Of a stretch of DNA of 64,000 bases, positions 42,293-49,986 are shown piece after piece. Numbering within the stretch: position 1 is the first letter of the stretch; each line of letters begins with the position of its first letter. The stretch comes from Mesorhizobium sp. (lineage in GTDB: Bacteria; Pseudomonadota; Alphaproteobacteria; Rhizobiales; Rhizobiaceae): assembly GCF_023954305.1 (NCBI RefSeq), contig NZ_JAMLIG010000001.1, positions 3,616,001 through 3,680,000 of the forward strand, in the 5' to 3' direction. The position numbers and the translations under genes are program-made. The notes below the pieces were generated by a model. The model was given only the letters and a program-made list of their open reading frames with translations, had not been told where the DNA came from and searched no databases.

Positions 42293-43942
42293 TCACCGCT
42301 TCTCGCGGATCTGTGTCAGAGTCCGCGTCGGCGTGATCGCCTCGGGGTCGAGCTTGACTTCGATGATGGCGGGCTTGCCGCTCGCTTGTGCGCGCTCGAA
42401 GGCCGGCGCGAACTCGGCGGTCGTTTCCACCGTCTCGCCATGGCCGCCATAGGCGCGGGCGAGCGCGGCGAAGTCGGGATTCTTCAGCGTGGTGCCTGAG
42501 ACGCGGCCGGGATATTCGCGCTCCTGATGCATGCGGATGGTGCCGTAGATGCCATTGTTGAGGATGACGACGATGATTTTCGCCCCGTACTGCATGGCGG
42601 TGGCGAACTCCTGGCCGTTCATCAGGAAGTCGCCGTCGCCGGCCCAGACGATCACCTCGCGCTCCGGATGCATCAGCTTGGCGGCGACCCCGCCGGGCAC
42701 GCCGTAGCCCATCGAGCCGGAGGTCGGCGCCGCCTGCGAATTGAAGCGGCGAAAGCGGTGGTAGCGATGGACCCAGGTGGCGAAGTTGCCGGCGCCGTTG
42801 GCGATGATCACGTCCTGCGGAAGGTTCTCCTCGAGCCAGGCCATGATCGGCCCCATTTTGACCGCGCCGGGCCCGTCGGTCGGAGGTGTCGACCAGGCGA
42901 GGTAATCCTCATGCATCTCAGCGGTCCGGTTCGCCCATGCGGGAGTAACCTTGGGCGCCGTCGCAGCGAATGCATTCGCGAAAGCAGCGGGCGTGGCGTT
43001 GATCGCGACGGTCGGCCGGTAGACGCGGCCGAGTTCGTGCGGATCGGGGTAGACGTGGACCAGCTTCTGGTCCGGGTAGGGGCTCTTCACGAGGGTGTAG
43101 TCCGACGAAGGCATCTCGCCGAAGCGGCAGCCGACCAGCAGGATGAGGTCGGACTTCTTGATGTAGTCGCCGACCTTGGGGTTGACGCCTATGCCGATGT
43201 CGCCCGCATAGGAGGAATGGAGCTGATCGCAGAGCGCCTGGCGGCGGAAGGAGCACCCGACCGGGAGCTTCCAGCGTTCGAGCGAAGCGCACATCGCCTT
43301 GACGGCATCCTCCGTCCAGCGCGTGCCGCCGAGGATGACGAAGGGGCGCTCGGCTTTATCCAGGAGTGCGACCATTGCCGCGATCTCCAGCTCTCCGGGC
43401 GAGCTTTCGACGGGCACGAAGGGGAGCGGCGAGGGTGCCTCGACCTCGTCGGTCAGCATATCCTCCGGCAAGGCGATGACGACTGGACCGGGGCGGCCCG
43501 AGGTTGCCACCGCGAAGGCGCGGGTGACCAGTTCTGGAATCCGGCTTGCATCGTCGATCTCGACCACCCATTTCGCCATCGAGCCGAAGAAGGCGCGGTA
43601 GTCGACCTCCTGGAAGGCCTCGCGCTCGAGATTGCCGCGGGCTACCTGGCCGACGAACATGATGACCGGGTTCGAGTCCTGCCGGGCGATGTGGATGCCG
43701 GCCGACGCGTTCGTCGCACCGGGTCCGCGCGTGACGAAGCAGATGCCGGGCCGGCCGGTGAGGCGGCCTTCGCAGTCGGCCATCATCGCGGCGCCGCCTT
43801 CCTGGCGGCAGACGATGTTCGCGATCTTCGAATCGTGGAGCGCGTCGAGCACGGCGAGGTAGCTTTCGCCCGGCACGGAATAGATGCGCTCGACGCCGTT
43901 CGCCTCGAGGCAGTCGACGATGAGCTGTCCGCCGGTTTTCAT
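42293..43942 (-). CDS. Thiamine-diphosphate-dependent enzyme (acetolactate-synthase-like)
   Basis: A 549-residue three-domain ThDP enzyme. The N-terminal pyrimidine domain has the catalytic glutamate in CRQEGGAAMMADCEG. The middle domain has PLDKAERPFVILGG-type residues, and the C-terminal PP domain has the ThDP magnesium motif GDGDFLMNGQEFATAMQYGAKIIVVILNN. It resembles acetolactate synthase large subunits and oxalyl-CoA or benzoylformate decarboxylases, but the substrate is unknown. Its start overlaps the stop of the CoA-transferase gene (ATGA), so the two enzymes are made together and likely act in sequence. Confidence 0.85.
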   Translation of the reverse strand: MKTGGQLIVDCLEANGVERIYSVPGESYLAVLDALHDSKIANIVCRQEGGAAMMADCEGRLTGRPGICFVTRGPGATNASAGIHIARQDSNPVIMFVGQVARGNLEREAFQEVDYRAFFGSMAKWVVEIDDASRIPELVTRAFAVATSGRPGPVVIALPEDMLTDEVEAPSPLPFVPVESSPGELEIAAMVALLDKAERPFVILGGTRWTEDAVKAMCASLERWKLPVGCSFRRQALCDQLHSSYAGDIGIGVNPKVGDYIKKSDLILLVGCRFGEMPSSDYTLVKSPYPDQKLVHVYPDPHELGRVYRPTVAINATPAAFANAFAATAPKVTPAWANRTAEMHEDYLAWSTPPTDGPGAVKMGPIMAWLEENLPQDVIIANGAGNFATWVHRYHRFRRFNSQAAPTSGSMGYGVPGGVAAKLMHPEREVIVWAGDGDFLMNGQEFATAMQYGAKIIVVILNNGIYGTIRMHQEREYPGRVSGTTLKNPDFAALARAYGGHGETVETTAEFAPAFERAQASGKPAIIEVKLDPEAITPTRTLTQIREKR

Positions 43943-45111
43943 GATCTCGTCTCCAGTTCGGCGAGGATTTCCGCCGAGTGTTCGCCAAGACGGGGCGAAG
44001 GGTGCTCGTACACGATCGGGGTTGCCGAGAAGATTATCGGCGCGCGCACCCCGGGCAGCGTCTCGCCGTGGCCGTCGGCGAGGTCGATCCGCATGCCGCG
44101 CGCGATCGTCTGCGGGTCGGCGAAGCTCTCGGCGATATTGTTGATCGGGCTCGCCGGCACCGCCGCTGCGTCGAGCTTCGGCAGGAGGTCGGCGCGGCTC
44201 CAGGAAGCGAGCGCGGCGACCAGCTTTTCGCGCAGGCGTACGCGGTTGACGACGCGCGCCGGGTTGGTGGCGAAGTCCGGATCGGCGGGCAGGTCGTCAA
44301 GGCCGACGACCTTGCAAAAGCGCTGGAACTGGCCGTCATTGCCGGCGGCGAGAATGAAATGGCCATCGGCGAGCGGCAGCACCTCGTAAGGCGCGATATT
44401 CATGTGGGCATTGCCCATCTGCGCGGGCGCCGTGCCGGAGACGAGGTAGTTGAGGTTCTGGTTGCCCAGCACGGAAATCTGCGTGTCGTAGAGCGCCATG
44501 TCGATGTGCTGGCCTTCTCCGGTCGCCTCGGCGTGACGAAGTGCGGCCTGGATTGCGATGGCCGAATAGAGGCCGGTGAAGATGTCGGAGATGGCGACAC
44601 CCGCCTTCTGCGGCTCGCGGCCCGGCTCGCCGGTGACCGACATCATGCCCGACATGCCCTGGATGATGAAGTCGTATCCGGCGCGCGGCGCATATGGGCC
44701 GGTCTGGCCGAAACCGGTGATGGAGCAATAGACGAGTTTCGGGTTCAGCGCCCTCACGCTCGCATAGTCGAAGCCGTATTTCTTCAGGCCACCGACCTTG
44801 AAGTTTTCGATCAGCACGTCGGCGCCGGCGATCAGCTTGCGCAGCGTTTCGGCGCCATCCGGCGTGGTGAAGTCGATGGCGATGGAGCGCTTGCCGCGGT
44901 TGCAGGCGTGGTAATAGGCGGCTGAGAGATTGGTGCCGTCGATCGCGGTGACGAAAGGAGGGCCCCATTTGCGTGTGTCGTCGCCGCCATCGGGATTCTC
45001 GACCTTGATTACATCGGCACCGAGGTCGGCCAGCACCTGTCCGGCCCAGGGACCGGCGAGGATGCGGGCGAGTTCGATGACGCGGACGCCGGTAAGGGGT
45101 GGCTTGGACAT
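43939..45111 (-). CDS. Class III CoA-transferase (CaiB/BaiF family)
   Basis: A 390-residue enzyme of the formyl-CoA transferase family. It opens with LTGVRVIELARILAGPWAGQVLADLGADVIKVE, typical of CaiB/BaiF. The likely nucleophilic aspartate is in HIDMALYDTQIS (about residue 200). It moves CoA between carboxylic acids. Translationally coupled to the ThDP enzyme downstream, which suggests an acid is activated to a CoA thioester and then decarboxylated or condensed, as in the frc/oxc pair, but the true substrate is not evident. Confidence 0.88.
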   Translation of the reverse strand: MSKPPLTGVRVIELARILAGPWAGQVLADLGADVIKVENPDGGDDTRKWGPPFVTAIDGTNLSAAYYHACNRGKRSIAIDFTTPDGAETLRKLIAGADVLIENFKVGGLKKYGFDYASVRALNPKLVYCSITGFGQTGPYAPRAGYDFIIQGMSGMMSVTGEPGREPQKAGVAISDIFTGLYSAIAIQAALRHAEATGEGQHIDMALYDTQISVLGNQNLNYLVSGTAPAQMGNAHMNIAPYEVLPLADGHFILAAGNDGQFQRFCKVVGLDDLPADPDFATNPARVVNRVRLREKLVAALASWSRADLLPKLDAAAVPASPINNIAESFADPQTIARGMRIDLADGHGETLPGVRAPIIFSATPIVYEHPSPRLGEHSAEILAELETRS

Positions 45112-45138
45112 GCGTGAGAGACTCCGATTGCCGGCTGA

Positions 45139-45413
45139 CTAGAGCCATGTTCGATCAGATTGAACCGTTCTGCCGGAGAGAATTCGGGCCAAGGTCGAGG
45201 TCTTCGGCGCGGTCGTGCTGGTGGCACGGCCAAGTCCGAAGACCGACGGATTTAGCCCGAATTCACCCGGCCCGAAGGGTTTCCCGCTGGCGGGCGCCCG
45301 CGGCGTCAGGCGGATTTGGCCGTGCCGCCAGCACGGCCTGCACCGCCTTCCCAGCGGATCGCCTCGCCATCGGCGAAACAGAACTGGTTCAATCTGATCG
45401 AACATGGCTCTAG
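45139..45413. mobile_element. MITE-like palindromic element with 28-bp perfect terminal inverted repeats
   Basis: A 275-base element whose outer 28 bases on each side (45139-45166 and 45386-45413) are exact reverse complements, starting CTAGAGCCATGTTC. If the repeats are read as beginning GAGCC, they are bordered by TA on both sides, as in IS630/mariner-type insertions. The inside has nested inverted repeats: GAATTCGGGC (45180-45189) with 45255-45264, GGTCTTCGG with 45236-45244, and GGCCGTGC (45318-45325) with GCACGGCC (45331-45338). It has no coding capacity for a transposase. It fills most of the 415-base gap between the CoA-transferase and DUF2442 genes; the remainder (45414-45526) shows nothing recognisable. 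Confidence 0.75.
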
Positions 45414-45526
45414 CAGAGGTGGCGAAGCGTTGTCACGGGCTTGCCTTCGGCCAGGGGCCGAACCGCTCTTGCGCAGAGGCGCGTGAGGTGAACGACGACG
45501 GTCGTCGAAAGGCGTCGGCTCGCCAC

Positions 45527-45931
45527 TCAGGAAGCAGCCTTGCGCGGCCGGCCACCTTTGGCCCCATTGGACCTGGCGGCAGCCGCCTTTGCTTCCGAGG
45601 TCGTTCGGCCAGCATTCGCGGCCATCCAGGACCGCGTCCCGAAAATGCCCGCAAGGAGACCGGGGATGTTCAGGTCGACGTCGGGTGATTCCCAATGCAG
45701 GCCGTAGCCAGAACCGAGAACCTCGACCTTTGACAGTTCCGGATCGGACGCGCCTACCAGTCCCTGCGCCAGTGCCGCCGGAAAGGCGAAGGTCGCGCCG
45801 TTCGTCAGTTCGACAACAATCCGACCGGACGCTGCGTCATAACGGGCCGAGTGCGCGCGGGGTTCATGCGTCGCGGCATGTCGGCCGCGGCGGCGCGCAG
45901 CTGCGATTTCTGCATCGCTGATGTCAGCCAT
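45527..45931 (-). CDS. DUF2442 protein (TA-like partner)
   Basis: A 134-residue protein. The DUF2442 core lies at about residues 20-85 (HSARYDAASGRIVVELTNGATFAFPAALAQGL, LSKVEVLGSGYGLHWESPDVDLNIPGLLAGIFG). A basic alanine-rich tail ends in SNGAKGGRPRKAAS, which could bind nucleic acid. It overlaps the DUF4160 gene upstream by 8 bases. DUF4160-DUF2442 pairs behave like toxin-antitoxin gene pairs in genome context, but their function is not established. Confidence 0.8.
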   Translation of the reverse strand: MADISDAEIAAARRRGRHAATHEPRAHSARYDAASGRIVVELTNGATFAFPAALAQGLVGASDPELSKVEVLGSGYGLHWESPDVDLNIPGLLAGIFGTRSWMAANAGRTTSEAKAAAARSNGAKGGRPRKAAS

Positions 45932-46121
45932 GGATGTCCCGCCACGCCGTGAGCAGTCGGCCACGATGCCGTTCGACAATTGTCATCATCTTTCGAATGT
46001 CAGATGCCTTCATTCCGACGAACCAGACTAGTTCCGCGCGTTCCCCGGCAATCTGCACCTTCGCGTCGCCATCACCATACACGTGGACGTGCGCCGGCTC
46101 GTGGTCATCAGTAAAGATCAC
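45924..46121 (-). CDS. DUF4160 protein (TA-like partner), start codon unclear
   Basis: A 65-residue frame from a GTG at 46121 with the DUF4160 hallmark DDHEPAHVHVYGDGDAKVQI. The family normally begins about 8 residues earlier (a T-I-L-R-E-A-G-F-R-like start). The sequence upstream does encode such residues in frame, but no ATG, GTG or TTG stands there, only ATA, ATT or CTG. The gene either uses a rare start or has lost its start and makes a shortened product. It overlaps DUF2442 by 8 bases. Roles unproven. Confidence 0.65.
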   Translation of the reverse strand: MIFTDDHEPAHVHVYGDGDAKVQIAGERAELVWFVGMKASDIRKMMTIVERHRGRLLTAWRDIHG

Positions 46122-46184
46122 GATCCGAAAGCCAGCTTCCCTCAGAATTGTAATTATGAAAGATAACCCATCCAGTTGGGTTAT

Positions 46185-47117
46185 TCAATGTGACGCCACT
46201 CTATCCAACCACGCCCCGAAATCCGCCATCACCGTATCACGATTGACCTCGTTCAGGCTCTCGTGTCGGGTATCGGTCAGGTGGCTTGCCTGGATGTCCT
46301 GGAAACCCATGCGCTGCAGGCGCCCGGCGAGATGCATGACCGCCTTGCCGCCATCGGTGGCCGGGTCCTTCTCGCCGCCGACCAGGTTGAACGGCAGATC
46401 GCGGCGTAATCCGGCGAGGTTGCGGTCGTCGGCGCCGGCGAAGATCAGGTCGAAGACGTCGCGCCACATCGATACCGAAGCGTCCCAGCCGCAGAGCGGA
46501 TCGGTGACGTATTTATCGACCTCGGCCGGGTCGCGCGAAAGCCAGTCGAATTCGGTGCGGCGGTCGGGAATCTGCTTCGCCCAAGCCTGGAAGGTCAGTT
46601 TCGGCAAGATACGCGAGGGCACGTCCGAGCCGAGGCGAAATTTCTCGAGCGCGAGAATGCCCTGGGCCACGCGACCGAGCAGGCCGGCCGAGAAATTGGC
46701 GTTCCATATCGCGGCGGCCCGAAGCCGGTGAGAGTGCCGAAGCACATAGTTCAAGCCCGCCAATCCGCCCATCGAATGGCCAAACAGGATGACCGGGAGC
46801 CCAGGTCGGTCGGCGGCGATCCGGTCGTGGACGGCGTCGATGTCGGCGAGGATCTTTGCCATTCCGCCCTGTTTCGCGAAAATGCGGGGCGGAGCGTCGG
46901 GAGCGGTGGTGCTGCCATGGCCGCGGTGGTCGTGCGCATAGGCGTGGAACCCGCGCTCGGCGAGGAAGTCGGCGAAACGGGCATAGCGGGCGGCGTGTTC
47001 GGCCAGCCCATGGTTGATCTGGACCACGCCGCGCGGCGTGCCCTCCGCCTCGCGGACATACGCGTTGAGGCTCGCTCCCGTGGGCGAGGCTATCCTGATC
47101 TGACTGTCGAACGGCAA
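46185..47117 (-). CDS. Alpha/beta hydrolase (monoacylglycerol lipase / lysophospholipase type)
   Basis: A 310-residue hydrolase of the serine aminopeptidase S33/lysophospholipase family. Landmarks: INHGLAEHAARYARFADFLAERGFHAYAHDHRGHG, nucleophile elbow GHSMGG (Ser about residue 112), an acid residue near GGEKDPATDGG and the catalytic histidine in TDTRHESLNE. TTG at 47117 is chosen because GGAGG lies 6 bases upstream; the frame continues upstream without such a site. Not a PcaD. Substrate likely a monoacylglycerol or similar ester. Confidence 0.85.
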   Translation of the reverse strand: MPFDSQIRIASPTGASLNAYVREAEGTPRGVVQINHGLAEHAARYARFADFLAERGFHAYAHDHRGHGSTTAPDAPPRIFAKQGGMAKILADIDAVHDRIAADRPGLPVILFGHSMGGLAGLNYVLRHSHRLRAAAIWNANFSAGLLGRVAQGILALEKFRLGSDVPSRILPKLTFQAWAKQIPDRRTEFDWLSRDPAEVDKYVTDPLCGWDASVSMWRDVFDLIFAGADDRNLAGLRRDLPFNLVGGEKDPATDGGKAVMHLAGRLQRMGFQDIQASHLTDTRHESLNEVNRDTVMADFGAWLDRVASH

Positions 47118-47311
47118 TCGTTCCTCCGGCCTCGAGAAAAGCGGAGTACGCCTGTTGTCGCGATGTTCGTCAAGGCCGGTTCCGCCGGAGCATCTTGCCA
47201 CTGTTTTAGACAGAAATCCGTGCTGCCAAATGTCTGGGCAGTTTTCGTCTTGCCAACCGTCGGCGGCACCTGTTTGATGACGGCCTGACCATCACAGGGG
47301 AGTGCTGATAC

Positions 47312-48337
47312 ATGATCACACGCAGGGCGTTCTCACTCGCAGCCGCGGCTCTGGCCGGCGCGGTGGCATTCGCCGCGCCGGCGCGCGCCGAGACCGATAT
47401 CAAGTTCACGCTGGACTGGAAGTTCGAAGGCCCCGCGGCCGGTTTCTTCCTCGCCATGGACAAGGGGTACTTCAAAGAGGCCGGCCTCAACGTCACCATC
47501 GACACAGGCAACGGCTCGGTCGAGGCGATCCCCCGCGTTGCGACCGGCGCCTATCAGATGGGCTTCGGCGACATCAATTCGCTGATCAAGTTCCTTGACA
47601 CGGACCCGACGCAGAAGGTCAAGGCCGTCATGGTAGTCTACGAACGCCCGCCCTTCTCGATCATCGGCCGCAAGAGCCTCGGCGTGACGGAGGACCCGAA
47701 ATCGGTCGAGGGAAGGAAACTCGGCGCGCCGCCGCCGGACGGTGCCTTCGCGCAGTGGCCGGCCTTCGTGCAGGCGGCGGCCATCGATGCCTCCAAGGTG
47801 ACGATCGAGAGCGTCGGATTTCCGGTGCGCGAGCCGATGCTGGCGCAGGGCCAGGTCGACGGCATCTTCGGCTTCGCCTTCTCGTCGGTGCTGAACCTGA
47901 AGGCTCAGGGGGTGGCGGCCGACGACATCTCGATGATCCTGATGGCCGAGCACGGGCTCGACCTCTACGGCAATTCGATCCTGGTCAATACCGACTTCGC
48001 GGCGGCGAACCCGGACGCGGTGAAGGGCTTCCTCAAGGCGCTCGCCAAGGGTTTCGCCGACGCGGTTGCCGATCCCGAGGCGGGTGTCGCCGCCGTCATG
48101 TCGCGAAACGAGGTGCTGAAGAAGGAGATCGAGATCGAGCGGCTGAAGATGGCGAACGAGCTCAACATCAAGACGCCCTACGTGGTCGAAAACGGCTTCG
48201 GCGGCCTCGACATGGCCAAGCTCACCAAGTCGATCGAATACCTGACCGTGTCGATGAAGCTCGCCGGCAACGTCAAGGCGGACCAGATCTTCGACGCCTC
48301 CTACCTGCCGCCGAAGGACGAGCGGATGCTGCCGTAG
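47312..48337 (+). CDS. ABC transporter substrate-binding protein (NMT1/THI5-like)
   Basis: A 341-residue periplasmic binding protein. Signal peptide in residues 1-27 (RRAFSLAAAALAGAVAFAAPARAE). The NMT1-type start of the mature protein is DIKFTLDWKFEGPAAGFFLAMDKGYFKEAGLNV. The family binds thiamine-precursor-like, nitrate, taurine or aromatic ligands. First gene of a three-gene importer; a very stable hairpin separates it from the ATPase. The 194-base gap upstream likely holds the promoter, shared with the divergent lipase gene. Confidence 0.87.
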   Translation: MITRRAFSLAAAALAGAVAFAAPARAETDIKFTLDWKFEGPAAGFFLAMDKGYFKEAGLNVTIDTGNGSVEAIPRVATGAYQMGFGDINSLIKFLDTDPTQKVKAVMVVYERPPFSIIGRKSLGVTEDPKSVEGRKLGAPPPDGAFAQWPAFVQAAAIDASKVTIESVGFPVREPMLAQGQVDGIFGFAFSSVLNLKAQGVAADDISMILMAEHGLDLYGNSILVNTDFAAANPDAVKGFLKALAKGFADAVADPEAGVAAVMSRNEVLKKEIEIERLKMANELNIKTPYVVENGFGGLDMAKLTKSIEYLTVSMKLAGNVKADQIFDASYLPPKDERMLP

Positions 48338-48356
48338 AGCAGCGGTCGCCATCGTA

Positions 48357-48388
48357 GGTCGTCGGTCGAAAGGCTTCGACCGACGACC
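48357..48388 (+). terminator. Perfect 14-bp hairpin between binding-protein and ATPase genes
   Basis: GGTCGTCGGTCGAA and its exact reverse complement around an AGGC loop, followed by a pyrimidine-rich GTCTTTCCTCTT. It is likely a partial terminator or 3'-end protector that raises the level of binding protein relative to the downstream genes. Confidence 0.7.
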
Positions 48389-48412
48389 GTCTTTCCTCTT
48401 GCGGAGCTCCAT

Positions 48413-49204
48413 GTGGCCTATCCCCTCGTCACCATCTCGAACGTCGACATGCGCTATGGCGGCGCCGAGGGCACGCTCGCCGTCAAGGACCTGACGCTTG
48501 CCGTCGCCAAGGGCGAATTCGCCGCCGTGGTCGGGCCGTCGGGTTGCGGCAAGTCCACGCTGATGAAGCTGGTGACCGGGCTGCACATTCCGCAGTCCGG
48601 CGAGGTGATGGTCGCCGGCGAGCGGGTGACCAAGCCGGTGTCGATCGTCGGCATGGCGTTCCAGAACCCGACCATGCTGCCGTGGCGCACGACGCTCGAC
48701 AATATCCTCCTGCCGCTCGAGATCGTCGAGCGGCACCGCAAGCGATTGCGTGCCAACAAGGCGGAATATGTTGCCAAGGCGGAGAAGCTGCTGGAAACCG
48801 TCGGACTCAAGGGCTTCGGCCAGAAGTTTCCCTGGCAGCTCTCCGGCGGCATGCAGCAGCGCGCCAATCTGTGCCGGGCGCTGATCCACGAACCCGACCT
48901 CTTGATGCTGGACGAGCCTTTCGGCGCACTCGACTCCTTCACCCGAGAGGAATTGTGGTGTGTCATCCGCGACCTGCATGCCGCCCAGGGCGTGACGATC
49001 GTGCTGGTGACGCATGACCTGCGCGAAGCAGCGTTTCTCGCCGACAAGGTCTTCGTCATGAGTTCGCGCCCCGGCCGCATCCTGCAGGAGCGGCCCGTGC
49101 CGTTCGAGCGGCCGCGCGATCTCGAGATTCTCTATCAACCCGAGTTCAACGACCTCGTGCACGAGTTGCGTGGGGCGATCGCCGAAGCGAGGATCGCGGC
49201 ATGA
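48413..49204 (+). CDS. ABC transporter ATPase (NrtD/SsuB/TauB type)
   Basis: A 263-residue ATPase: Walker A GPSGCGKST (about residue 43), Q-loop AFQNPTMLPWRT, signature LSGGMQQR, Walker B LLMLDEPFGALD and switch histidine in VLVTHDLREA. The GTG at 48413 has GCGGAG upstream. Its stop overlaps the permease start (ATGA). Works with the single permease and the NMT1-type binding protein of this operon. Confidence 0.9.
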   Translation: MAYPLVTISNVDMRYGGAEGTLAVKDLTLAVAKGEFAAVVGPSGCGKSTLMKLVTGLHIPQSGEVMVAGERVTKPVSIVGMAFQNPTMLPWRTTLDNILLPLEIVERHRKRLRANKAEYVAKAEKLLETVGLKGFGQKFPWQLSGGMQQRANLCRALIHEPDLLMLDEPFGALDSFTREELWCVIRDLHAAQGVTIVLVTHDLREAAFLADKVFVMSSRPGRILQERPVPFERPRDLEILYQPEFNDLVHELRGAIAEARIAA

Positions 49205-49983
49205 GCGCGGGAACGGGAAGGGGCGTCAACTGGCTCAACATGGCCCCCTGGCTCTACACGATCGGCCTCTTCGTCATCTGGGAGGTTTCGGTCCGTGCCT
49301 TCGGCATCGCCCAATACGTGCTGCCGGCGCCGACCGTCATCCTCGATGCCATCGTCGAGTTCTGGCCGGCGATCTGGAAGAATTCGCTGCAGACGCTCTA
49401 CACCACGACCGTCGGCTTCCTGCTGGCGGTCGTCGGCGGCCTGGCGCTCGGGCTGCTCGTCGGCTGGTCGCGCACGATCTATGCTGGGCTCTATCCGCTG
49501 ATGGTCGGTTTCAACGCCATTCCCAAGGTGGCGATCGTGCCGATTCTCGTCATCTGGTTCGGCATCGGCACCATCCCGGCCATGCTTACGGCCTTCCTGA
49601 TCGCCTTCTTCCCGATCGTCGTCAATGTCGCTACCGGCCTCGCCACGATCGAGCCGGAGACGGAAGACGTGCTGCGCGCGCTCGGTGCGAAAAAGATGGA
49701 CATCATGCTCAAGGTCGGCATTCCGCGCTCGATGCCCTATTTCTTCGGCTCGCTGAAGGTGGCCATCACGCTCGCCTTCGTCGGCTCGGTCGTGTCGGAA
49801 ACCGTCGCCTCGAATTCGGGTCTGGGGCAGATGATGTCGGCGGCGCAGTCGCAATTCAACGTGCCGCTGGTGTTCGCGGGCCTGATCATGCTCGCGGTCG
49901 AGGGTATCGCCATGTACGCGCTGATGGCGTGGATCGAGATGCGAACCACTGGCTGGGCGCACCGCAGCCAGATGGCGCAGTAG
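49201..49983 (+). CDS. ABC transporter permease (BPD_transp_1, SsuC/TauC type)
   Basis: A 260-residue six-helix inner-membrane permease. The coupling motif is EDVLRALGAKKMDIMLKVGIPRSMPYFFGSLKVA. It probably works as a homodimer, since only one permease is encoded here, unlike the two-permease system at 33447-35437. Convergent with the diguanylate cyclase gene, whose end lies 3 bases away. Confidence 0.9.
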   Translation: MSAGTGRGVNWLNMAPWLYTIGLFVIWEVSVRAFGIAQYVLPAPTVILDAIVEFWPAIWKNSLQTLYTTTVGFLLAVVGGLALGLLVGWSRTIYAGLYPLMVGFNAIPKVAIVPILVIWFGIGTIPAMLTAFLIAFFPIVVNVATGLATIEPETEDVLRALGAKKMDIMLKVGIPRSMPYFFGSLKVAITLAFVGSVVSETVASNSGLGQMMSAAQSQFNVPLVFAGLIMLAVEGIAMYALMAWIEMRTTGWAHRSQMAQ

Positions 49984-49986
49984 GGG

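Noticed and set aside
42293..45111. Assignment as formyl-CoA transferase/oxalyl-CoA decarboxylase (frc/oxc)
   Set aside because: Gene pairing fits, but the ThDP enzyme's motifs look acetolactate-synthase-like and no oxalate-specific residues could be recognised, so no gene symbols were given.
45139..45413. Small coding frames inside the MITE-like element
   Set aside because: They start or end within the terminal inverted repeats, have no ribosome sites and no recognisable protein family.
46185..47117. Alpha/beta hydrolase as the missing pcaD
   Set aside because: Its HGLAEHAARY start and lipase-type elbow match the monoacylglycerol lipase/lysophospholipase group, not enol-lactone hydrolases, and it is separated from the pca genes by other units.
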